A stretch of DNA of 9,602 bases, taken from the NCBI GenBank assembly GCA_021816385.1, contig JAKAYJ010000037.1, positions 1 through 9,602 on the forward strand, written 5' to 3'. This document shows, piece after piece, positions 1-6,147 of this stretch. Numbering within the stretch: the stretch's first letter is position 1; the number at the start of each line of letters is the position of its first letter. This stretch comes from Thermoplasmata archaeon. Lineage in GTDB: Archaea > Thermoplasmatota > Thermoplasmata > Thermoplasmatales > Thermoplasmataceae. Position numbers and translations under genes: made by a program. The notes under the pieces were generated by a model. That model saw nothing but the letters and a program-made list of their open reading frames with translations, ran no database searches and was not told the DNA's origin.

Positions 1-1
1 A

Positions 2-1033
2 TCCATGTTCTTCACACTCCTTATGAATGATTATGGATTCATGTGGGTTGGAATTGAGGCGACCACCATTTGTTCTGCACTTCTCATAATAGGGGAGAAG
101 AACGATGTCTCGCTGGAAGCTGCATGGAGGTACATAATACTTGTTTCAGCTGGAGTAGCCTTTGCATTCATTTCCATTATCCTGATCTTTTACAATTTCC
201 ATACATTGAATGTCTATGATATAATTCATTCAAACCCCACAGATGGACTCATGGGAAGAATCATCGTTGCTATAGCATTGATCGGTTTCGGAACAAAAAC
301 AGGAGTATTTCCTGTACACACATGGCTTCCCGATGCACACAGTGAGGCCCCTGCCCCTGTAAGTGCAATGTTTTCAGGGGTATTGCTCCCTGTTGCCCTG
401 TATGTTCTGTACAGGATATACCAGATCGATCCGTTTCCACTACTGTACACATGGTTCGCTGTGGTATCCATAGCAGTCTCTTCCCTCTTCATGGCATACC
501 AGAAAAACTACAAGAGAATGTTTGCTTATTCCACAATGGAGAATATGAACATGGCTCTGCTGGGCTTTGCCCTTGGCGGAGTTGGTGTCATAGGCGCCCT
601 TATTCTCCTTATCACACATAGCTTTGCAAAATCAGGAGCATTCTTCTCATCCGGAAATATAATGAAATCCACTGGAAGTAAGAACATGGATCAGGTTTCT
701 GGGCTCTGGAAGGGCATGCCATGGACATCAACATCACTTGTAATGTCTTCAATGGCAGCAACAGGGGCCCCTCCATTTGGTGTTTTCATTGGAGAATTCT
801 TCATTCTCTCCATGCTTGCCGGAAGGAACATTGTCCAGTTTTCCATAGTGATCTTCTTCGTGATGACTGCTTTCATAGGGATTAATTATAACGTATCATC
901 CATGGTATTCAGGGGCTCTTCAGACAGCAGGGAGCAGGGGTGGTTGATGGCAGGAACTGCCATTGTATGTGCATCCATATCCCTTCTGATTGGAATATTA
1001 TTTTTGGGAGGTTATATGAATGCGCTGGTATAG
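2..1033 (+). CDS. HyfF-like ion-translocating membrane subunit of a hydrogenase-related complex (5' partial)
   Basis: This is a polytopic membrane protein of the NuoL/M/N, MrpA/D and HyfF antiporter-like family, which moves protons or Na+ when coupled to the redox arm of group 4 hydrogenases or complex I. The reading frame is open at the left edge, and the first ATG (5) falls in mid-domain, so about the first 100-130 residues of a HyfF-sized protein are outside the window. Visible features, counted from the ATG at 5, are the family Glu in a membrane helix (MWVGIEATT, E18), the lysine-containing segment FGTKTGVFPVHTWLPDAH (K98) followed by SEAPAPVSAM, the YKRMFAYSTMEN segment (K170), HSFAKSGAFF (H205, K209), and PPFGVFIGEFF (E263). 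The ion-path residues appear intact. The stop overlaps the next gene by 14 bases, so the two are in one operon. The match to HyfF over HyfB is inferred from these motifs and from the second antiporter-like gene downstream. Confidence 0.88.
   Translation, partial: SMFFTLLMNDYGFMWVGIEATTICSALLIIGEKNDVSLEAAWRYIILVSAGVAFAFISIILIFYNFHTLNVYDIIHSNPTDGLMGRIIVAIALIGFGTKTGVFPVHTWLPDAHSEAPAPVSAMFSGVLLPVALYVLYRIYQIDPFPLLYTWFAVVSIAVSSLFMAYQKNYKRMFAYSTMENMNMALLGFALGGVGVIGALILLITHSFAKSGAFFSSGNIMKSTGSKNMDQVSGLWKGMPWTSTSLVMSSMAATGAPPFGVFIGEFFILSMLAGRNIVQFSIVIFFVMTAFIGINYNVSSMVFRGSSDSREQGWLMAGTAIVCASISLLIGILFLGGYMNALV
1006..1012 (+). promoter_or_regulatory. Shine-Dalgarno site for the large-subunit gene
   Basis: GGGAGGT lies inside the end of the HyfF-like gene, seven bases before the ATG at 1020. 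It is a strong anti-16S match at good spacing. It supports 1020 as the start of the large subunit, in preference to the internal ATG at 1077. Confidence 0.75.
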
Positions 1034-2186
1034 GCATGATGAACCGCATGGAAGATTCATTGGAAGCACAGGAGGCATGGATATCTACGCTGAAACATAC
1101 AAAGAATCATCCCGCAGGGAAATAGAATCAACTTACACGAAAACAGATCAGGAATTCATATTCTCATATGGCCCCGCATCAGGGATGCTCGAATCCTCAG
1201 AGATTGATCTTTACACACCAGGGGAGATCATAAATCATGTAGATGTTGGGACGGATGTAAGGAAAAGGGTAATACGCATTGCACAGTCAGATCCACTGGA
1301 TGCACTACTGAAGATCGAAAGGATCAATGGTTTTCATGGTGCATCTCATGCCATATGTTTCATCAGTGCAATCGAGGATGCGATGGATATTAACCCTGAC
1401 GGCATGATGCAGTATAACAGGATTGTACAGTTGGAATGCGAAAGGATCAGGGGCAATCTCCTCGTCATAGAAAGAATGGCGCAGGCTGCAGGTTTTGGTG
1501 TCCCTGTCAACCAGCTTGCATTCCTGAGGGAAAAGGCATCCAGGATCATAGGACGCAGGGGTGGACATAGATATTTCTTTGGTGTGAATTCAATCAACAG
1601 TTCATGCTTCAACACAGATGTCATTGGAAAACAGATGGGTGCAATCACAGAGGAGTTTCAGGATATATTCAAAGGCCTTCTGGAATCAAAACTATTCATC
1701 AACAGGCTTCAGGATAATGGCGTAAACAATGACAAGGTAAGCACAGGGCCGGCTGCAAGAGCATCAGGACTGCTTCATGATGCAAGAATTGATTCCCGGA
1801 CGCTTCCATATGAAGATACAGAATATTCAATCGTGGCAAACACTGAAAAGGATGCATACGGAAGATTCCTGGTCAGGGCTGAAGAGATACAGGTCTCAGC
1901 AAGTATAATAAAGCAGCTTGAGAAGAGATGCACGAATCTCCGGAAATCTGAATATTCTTTGAAAGACGGGGAAGGGATGGCAAGGGTGGAAAGCCCTTCA
2001 GGGGATCTGTTCTACAGCGTGAAGATACTCAATGGCAAGATAGAATCTCTGGGATATATACCTCCATCCATCAGAAACATTCAATCCTTCAGGGAATCCA
2101 TGAAGGGAAACATATTTACTGACTTTCATTTCAACTGGGAAAGTTATGGCATCTGGACTGCTGAGGCAGGGGTGGTTATTCAATGA
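1020..2186 (+). CDS. HyfG/NuoD-like large subunit lacking the NiFe-site cysteines
   Basis: This 388-residue protein belongs to the NiFe-hydrogenase large subunit / complex I 49-kDa family. Visible family features are YGPASGMLES at 50-59 (the usual GPxHPAL region), IERINGFHGASHA at 99-111, STGPAARASG at 241-250, DAYGRFLVRAEEI at 278-290 and VESPSGDLFY at 323-332. In catalytic enzymes the L1 motif reads ERxCGxC; here both cysteines are replaced (N103 and H106). The C-terminal DPCxxC motif is also absent: the protein ends ESYGIWTAEAGVVIQ. It therefore cannot bind a normal NiFe(CN)2CO centre. The HRG motif (quinone-site His) expected before L1 is also not seen, so it is not a standard NuoD either. 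The N-terminal NuoC-like domain fused in HycE/HyfG is missing; only about 48 unassigned residues precede the core. It probably forms the peripheral arm with the next gene, whose ATG overlaps its stop (ATGA). The fold assignment is firm; the function is unknown. Confidence 0.88.
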   Translation: MRWYRHDEPHGRFIGSTGGMDIYAETYKESSRREIESTYTKTDQEFIFSYGPASGMLESSEIDLYTPGEIINHVDVGTDVRKRVIRIAQSDPLDALLKIERINGFHGASHAICFISAIEDAMDINPDGMMQYNRIVQLECERIRGNLLVIERMAQAAGFGVPVNQLAFLREKASRIIGRRGGHRYFFGVNSINSSCFNTDVIGKQMGAITEEFQDIFKGLLESKLFINRLQDNGVNNDKVSTGPAARASGLLHDARIDSRTLPYEDTEYSIVANTEKDAYGRFLVRAEEIQVSASIIKQLEKRCTNLRKSEYSLKDGEGMARVESPSGDLFYSVKILNGKIESLGYIPPSIRNIQSFRESMKGNIFTDFHFNWESYGIWTAEAGVVIQ

Positions 2187-2809
2187 TAAAGAATCTGTGG
2201 TTCCTGAGGGGGCTGAGAAAGGGAATCAGGACAGAGAAGTTTCCGGAAGAGAATCCTGTTGAAATTGCCCTGTGGAGCACTGAACTCATTGGCGAAGGCA
2301 ATGTTGAATGCCCGGTGGATGCCATAGTGGATGGCCAGTGGAACTTTGAAAAGTGTATTTTCTGCAGGAAATGCACTCCGTCATTTGCACCGAAGGGAAA
2401 CATCAACATATTCAGGGTGAGGAATAATGAACCTGCCTTCAGGAAATCGTTCCATCTCTTTCCTTTCGATTCGGGTGCATGCGGTGCATGCAATGCAGAA
2501 TTGCACAACATAGCATCTCCGCAGTATGATATGACGAGATTTGGAATATTCTTCACCAATACTCCAAGGCATGCAGACGCAATAGTCATCATGGGAGTTT
2601 GGACGCAGGGCATGAAGAAAGCACTTGATCTGGCGCTGGATGCAATGCCCGGCCCAAAACTTGTTATTGCCCTGGGATCATGCGCATCAACAGGGGGAAT
2701 AATGGGAAAAGGTGCACTTGAAAATGAGAAATATGATGTGATCATAGGTGGTTGCCCTCCAAACCCATATACAATCCTTTCTGCTCTGGAAAAAGCAAGG
2801 GGTGATTGA
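2183..2809 (+). CDS. HyfI/NuoB-like small subunit fused to a one-cluster ferredoxin domain
   Basis: This 208-residue iron-sulfur protein of the peripheral arm has two parts. The N-terminal part (about 1-80) begins like HyfH/HycF polyferredoxin subunits (LRKGIRTEKFPEE, 11-23). It has only the CP of the first ferredoxin motif (C43) plus a second CxxCxxC (C58, C61, C64), which is enough for one [4Fe-4S] cluster; the first CxxCxxC is gone. The C-terminal part (about 92-208) is NuoB-like with SGACGACNAE (C100, C103), GSCASTGG (C167) and GGCPPNP (C191), all four ligands of the proximal N2-type cluster. An electron path from ferredoxin domain to proximal cluster to large subunit is thus preserved. 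The start at 2183 overlaps the preceding stop as ATGA and has a GGGTGG ribosome site seven bases upstream. HyfH and HyfI are separate proteins in E. coli, so the fusion with loss of a cluster is notable. Confidence 0.9.
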   Translation: MIKNLWFLRGLRKGIRTEKFPEENPVEIALWSTELIGEGNVECPVDAIVDGQWNFEKCIFCRKCTPSFAPKGNINIFRVRNNEPAFRKSFHLFPFDSGACGACNAELHNIASPQYDMTRFGIFFTNTPRHADAIVIMGVWTQGMKKALDLALDAMPGPKLVIALGSCASTGGIMGKGALENEKYDVIIGGCPPNPYTILSALEKARGD

Positions 2810-4562
2810 AATAATTTCATATTATTATATCCTGCCCTTTGCAGCATCAGTTCCAGTCTCCTATCTTTCAAGAAAAGCAGGATACGCTGCAGTGATCATA
2901 TCTTCACTTCTCCTTCTGCTCGCTTCTATTCTCTCATTCACATACCTTTCATCCTTCACTGTTATAAGTACCATAGCGTGGATCTCAGTGTCCCTGTTCT
3001 CGCTGACCTATGGTAAGAAATATGGAAAATGGCTTGCTCCCCTATTTTCGCTATCCATACTTGGCATGGTTGTGATACTTACATCTTACACTTACCTGCA
3101 GTTCCTTGCAGGATGGGAGGTCATGTCCATTGCGGCATATGCCATTATTGGACTGAACAGAAAAGACAACAATCCACCTTTCATATTCATGTCATTCAGT
3201 GAATTCAGCACGGTATTCATCATTGCAGGTGCGGCATATTCATACTATCTCACGGGAACAGTGGATATAGTCAGTGTCAATTCAATTATACCCTCAGTAC
3301 TTTTCACAATTGGTGCAATGGTGAAGATGGGAATGGTTCCATTTATGATAAGTGAATGGCTCCCAATTGCACATGGAAATGCACCATCCAATGCATCAGC
3401 AATCCTGAGCAGCACCATGACCCTGATGGGTGTATTCGGCATTGTCGAGGTAATGCTGCTCAGTCCAATTTCTGTCTATTTTGGTATATTCCTCATAGCC
3501 ATTGGAGTCATGTCCGTGATCTTTGCATCACTGTTTGCCTATGTGTCAGAAAATTCCAAGATGCTTGCAGGTTTCAGCACTGTGGAGAGCAACGGGGTTA
3601 TCCTGTCTTCCATAGGCTTCTACATGATCGCGAACACACCACTTCTAAGGGAATTCGCACTGGCAACCATCGTAGTATTCGCACTCTCCCACTCTATTTC
3701 CAAATCACTCATATTCTCAGGCATAGGGGCCTCAGGAGTGGAATCTTTCTCAGAGAAAAATCCTTCAGGCGATTCGAAACTGAAGGCAGGAATGCTCCTT
3801 GGAACAGCATCCATGGCAGGACTGTTTCCCACCATTGGGGGCCTCGGGACATGGATGATGCTGGAAATGTTCTTCATGGGTGCTGTAGAACCGGGCTTTC
3901 TTGGTATCATCTCAATTGCAGCAGGATCCCTTCTTGCGCTTGGAGAAGGATTCGCCTTTGGTGCAATGATGAAAGTGCTCAGGTTCACTTCCATGGGAAG
4001 TGGAAAAGCAAGGATAGACCCTGTACAGAGGCAATCCCTGTATTTCATGGGGATCCTTCTCGTGGCAACTTTTGCAGTTTCACCATTCTTCATGTTCAGC
4101 GTATTTATGGGTGGTGTCCCATCTGTTCTCGTATTTAACGGCCTCACGATTGAATCCATGTACAATGGAACTGATTTCGGGCTAATATCTCCTGACTACA
4201 TTCTTGCACTGATTTCCATATTTACTGTTTCTGCAATTGCAATTTTCGGCAGGCCTACCGGAAGAACTGTACCCGTCTGGAATAACGGACGGGATAATTT
4301 TGACCCGTACAATTCTTATGCATATTCCAACAACATAAGGATAATGCTGAAAAAGATCCTCAGGACCGACATGGGCCATAATACCCAGAGGATTGCCATG
4401 GCGGACGTTTTCTGGATATTCACTGTCCAGTCATCAAGGGCGTACAGGAAATTTGCAAGATGGTTCACCTTGAAGATCATGAACAGTTCCATCAGGTGGT
4501 ACATGATTTACATGGTGGTTGCTTTTATCTTTGTCCTTCTTGTTGCAAGGTTTGCAAATTAG
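2802..4562 (+). CDS. HyfB-like ion-translocating membrane subunit
   Basis: This 586-residue, very hydrophobic protein with many membrane helices belongs to the NuoL/MrpA/HyfB antiporter-like family and is the second such subunit of the complex. Counted from the GTG at 2802, key residues are GWEVMSIAAY (E106), MVKMGMVPF (K175), the segment IAHGNAPSNASAI (H191), ENSKMLAGFS (K253), SHSISKS (H297, K301) and GEGFAFGAMMKV (E382, K391). All are typical charged residues of the proton path. The C-terminal part (VPVWNNGRDNFDPY, then a basic loop and a last helix at about 566-583) resembles the HyfB tail. The frame is open back to a GTG at 2748, but that would overlap the small-subunit gene by 62 bases. 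The GTG at 2802 overlaps its stop by only eight bases (GTGATTGA) and puts a membrane helix at the N-terminus. No ATG occurs for roughly the next 90 codons. This is the last gene of the block. Confidence 0.88.
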   Translation: MIEIISYYYILPFAASVPVSYLSRKAGYAAVIISSLLLLLASILSFTYLSSFTVISTIAWISVSLFSLTYGKKYGKWLAPLFSLSILGMVVILTSYTYLQFLAGWEVMSIAAYAIIGLNRKDNNPPFIFMSFSEFSTVFIIAGAAYSYYLTGTVDIVSVNSIIPSVLFTIGAMVKMGMVPFMISEWLPIAHGNAPSNASAILSSTMTLMGVFGIVEVMLLSPISVYFGIFLIAIGVMSVIFASLFAYVSENSKMLAGFSTVESNGVILSSIGFYMIANTPLLREFALATIVVFALSHSISKSLIFSGIGASGVESFSEKNPSGDSKLKAGMLLGTASMAGLFPTIGGLGTWMMLEMFFMGAVEPGFLGIISIAAGSLLALGEGFAFGAMMKVLRFTSMGSGKARIDPVQRQSLYFMGILLVATFAVSPFFMFSVFMGGVPSVLVFNGLTIESMYNGTDFGLISPDYILALISIFTVSAIAIFGRPTGRTVPVWNNGRDNFDPYNSYAYSNNIRIMLKKILRTDMGHNTQRIAMADVFWIFTVQSSRAYRKFARWFTLKIMNSSIRWYMIYMVVAFIFVLLVARFAN

Positions 4563-4696
4563 CTTTAAAACCATAGACAGTCATATGGGATTTTTCCAAT
4601 GACTCATCGGAAGAGATAAACATGCCAGAACCTTACATCAACATGGTAGCAGACTGATAGACCAAAATATTTTTATTTAACCTTTCATTAATTGAC
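4563..4696. other. Spacer after the hydrogenase-related block
   Basis: These 134 bases have no open frame longer than about a dozen codons. They contain a TATA-like CTTTAAAA at 4564-4571, a T5 run at 4591-4595 that could act as a T-rich terminator for the upstream block, and the AT-rich box before the small gene. No convincing hairpin or small-RNA box was found by eye. Confidence 0.5.
4664..4680 (+). promoter_or_regulatory. AT-rich TATA-like promoter for the small gene
   Basis: The 17-base stretch AAAATATTTTTATTTAA is centred about 23-25 bases before the ATG at 4697. That is the spacing expected between an archaeal TATA box and the start site of a leaderless mRNA, and it matches the spacing seen before aspS and pyruvate kinase. 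Its T-rich tract could also help terminate transcription from upstream. Confidence 0.45.
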
Positions 4697-4840
4697 ATGG
4701 TCTTGCATATGGTTAAGAAAAAAGACTTAGATGACCTGTTGGGTGCATCCGACCTGGATGAGATGGACCGGCTTGTTTTTGGAGAAAATAAAATTGGGAA
4801 GAACTCAAGGAAAAACTCTGGTTCTGTCTCTGGGAAATAA
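4697..4840 (+). CDS. Putative 47-residue charged small protein of unknown function
   Basis: This short open frame has no family I recognise. The N-terminal half is rich in Lys, Asp, Glu and Leu (KKKDLDDLLGASDLDEMD, about residues 7-24) and looks amphipathic-helical. It is followed by LVFGEN and a Lys/Ser/Gly/Asn-rich, probably disordered tail ending SGSVSGK. There is no signal peptide, membrane helix or cysteine. A second in-frame ATG at 4709 would give 43 residues. Support for a real gene is the AT-rich box at leaderless spacing and a composition that looks like a protein. Evidence against it is the small size and the 36-base tail-to-tail overlap with the end of aspS. It could instead be an untranslated transcript. 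Confidence 0.45.
   Translation: MVLHMVKKKDLDDLLGASDLDEMDRLVFGENKIGKNSRKNSGSVSGK
4785..4795 (-). terminator. Possible T-rich terminator of aspS
   Basis: On the minus strand, AATTTTATTTT begins about ten bases after the aspS stop codon. Archaeal termination often uses such T-rich tracts. It lies within the small plus-strand gene, where the same bases encode GENKIG, so the signal may be coincidental. Confidence 0.28.
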
Positions 4841-6088
4841 TGAAGCTTCCCTAATATTTGGGAGGCCCAGAACTACCTGAACAAGCCTTTCAAGGCCAAG
4901 CCCCCATCCAGCATGTGGTGGCATCCCATACCTGAAGGTTTTCAGGTAGAACTCAAAATTTTCGCTGTTAAGACCCTTTTCTTCTATCCTTTTTTTAAGT
5001 TCAACAGGATTATGGACTCTCTGTGCCCCAGATGTGATCTCTATCTCCCTGAACTGGAGATCGTACGATTTTGTGTATTCAGGTTTTTCATCCAGTGTTG
5101 CGGTATAGAAGGGCCTGACTGATTTGGGCCATTCAGTGATGAAATAAAATCCCTCAAATCTCTTCCCTATTATTTTCAGGGCCTCATTGTTAAGGTCATC
5201 TCCATTAATTGCAGGGTAATCATTCTTCTTTAGGATTTGAAGGCATTCACTGTAGGTTATTCTTGGAAAAGGTGTTTCTGGAATGCTCTTCACCAGTGAG
5301 AATGATTTTGCATCCTTAACAGTATCCATGAAATTTCTAATACCGTTTGCAATGGCATTTTCCAGCATAAGCATTGCATCGTTATGGTCTGCAAATGCCA
5401 TCTCTATATCTATGGAGGTGAATTCATTCAGGTGCCTTAGGGTATTGTGTTCTTCAGCCCTGAATGCTGGGCCCACTTCAAAAACTCTTTCAACGCCGGA
5501 CGCAACAAGCATTTCTTTGTAAAGTTGTGGACTCTGGTTCAGGAATATGTCTTTTTCGAAATACTTCACATGGAAGAGTTCAGCACCTCCTTCCGTGGCT
5601 GCGGAAACGGTCTTTGGCGTCTGAACCTCCATGAACTTGTTAGACATGAGATAATTTCTCATCCCCCACAGAATTGCAGATTTTGCCCTGAATATTCTTG
5701 CAATTTCAGGTTTTCTCAGATCAATGAACCTGCTGTTGAACCTGGTATCCATGTCTGTTTCCACATTATCCGTTATCCCGATCAGGAGTGGTGTCTCTGA
5801 AAGGTTCAGCACTGTGATCTGTGATGTTATGATCTCTCTCCCAACATTGCTCTTGATGGATTCAGGTATGGTTCCAGAAACGGAGACAACACTCTCCCTT
5901 GAAATCTTCTCAAGAAGCTGGAAATCAGGGCAGTCCCTCTTCACAGTGGCCTGAACAAGGCCAGTAGAATCCCTGATGATAATGAAGCCTATATTCTTCA
6001 TCACCCTTATTTCCTGTGCCCACCCCTTGACAACAACGTCCTTCCCTGCCGCCATGCCGTCAATGTCAGATACGAAGATTTCTTTCAT
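4805..6088 (-). CDS. aspS: Aspartyl-tRNA synthetase, archaeal type
   Basis: This class IIb synthetase attaches Asp to tRNA in the cytoplasm. Counted from the ATG at 6088 (427 residues), it has an OB-fold anticodon-binding domain at about 1-100 ([11 protein letters not shown]). The class II catalytic core follows, with motif 1 around [13 protein letters not shown] (116-128), [10 protein letters not shown] (185-194), motif 2 [15 protein letters not shown] (209-223) and motif 3 GLGLERL (396-402), then [14 protein letters not shown] near the C-terminus. FRAEEHNT and LFPRDRTR indicate AspRS rather than AsnRS. The absence of a large insertion between motifs 2 and 3 indicates the archaeal/eukaryal form. 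The frame is open for 20 more codons upstream to 6148, but those residues match nothing in the family, contain the probable TATA box and would overlap the divergent gene; 6088 is therefore preferred and the mRNA is probably leaderless. The residues at the positions known to set Asp/Asn tRNA discrimination are unusual (see findings). Confidence 0.95.
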   Translation of the reverse strand: MKEIFVSDIDGMAAGKDVVVKGWAQEIRVMKNIGFIIIRDSTGLVQATVKRDCPDFQLLEKISRESVVSVSGTIPESIKSNVGREIITSQITVLNLSETPLLIGITDNVETDMDTRFNSRFIDLRKPEIARIFRAKSAILWGMRNYLMSNKFMEVQTPKTVSAATEGGAELFHVKYFEKDIFLNQSPQLYKEMLVASGVERVFEVGPAFRAEEHNTLRHLNEFTSIDIEMAFADHNDAMLMLENAIANGIRNFMDTVKDAKSFSLVKSIPETPFPRITYSECLQILKKNDYPAINGDDLNNEALKIIGKRFEGFYFITEWPKSVRPFYTATLDEKPEYTKSYDLQFREIEITSGAQRVHNPVELKKRIEEKGLNSENFEFYLKTFRYGMPPHAGWGLGLERLVQVVLGLPNIREASLFPRDRTRVFP

Positions 6089-6104
6089 CTCATGGGGTAT
6101 GTGG

Positions 6105-6116
6105 AATTTATAAAAA
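6105..6116 (-). promoter_or_regulatory. TATA box of aspS, possibly bidirectional
   Basis: Read on the minus strand this is TTTTTATAAATT, centred about 22-23 bases before the aspS ATG, a good leaderless promoter position. The octamer TTTATAAA at 6107-6114 is its own reverse complement, so the same box could also fire rightward, giving a leader of about 10-14 bases for a start at 6148. Confidence 0.6.
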
Positions 6117-6147
6117 CATTTTTTCATGCCTATAGGGTTTCTGTTCA

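Noticed and set aside
2474..2491. Perfect tandem repeat of GGTGCATGC
   Set aside because: It simply encodes Gly-Ala-Cys twice, the CxxC cluster motif of the small subunit, so it is explained by coding.
2748..2801. Upstream GTG start for the HyfB-like gene
   Set aside because: It would overlap the small-subunit gene by 62 bases and add a polar N-terminus; the GTG at 2802 fits the overlapping-stop pattern of the block.
2176..2871. 231-codon minus-strand open frame opposite the small-subunit gene
   Set aside because: It is antisense to a gene with clear iron-sulfur motifs, has no recognisable domain, and is explained by the codon bias of the plus strand.
3356..4138. 260-codon plus-strand frame inside the HyfB-like gene
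   Set aside because: It is a shifted frame of a strongly conserved membrane protein; its translation is rich in Cys/His/Trp/Arg with no family features.
3620..4165. 181-codon minus-strand frame opposite the HyfB-like gene
   Set aside because: It is antisense, low in complexity and rich in Pro/Ser/Met, with no promoter or motif.
4599..4660. Possible C/D-box-like small RNA (ATGACT ... CTGA)
   Set aside because: The first element does not match the RTGATGA box C and no internal boxes are visible; too weak to call.
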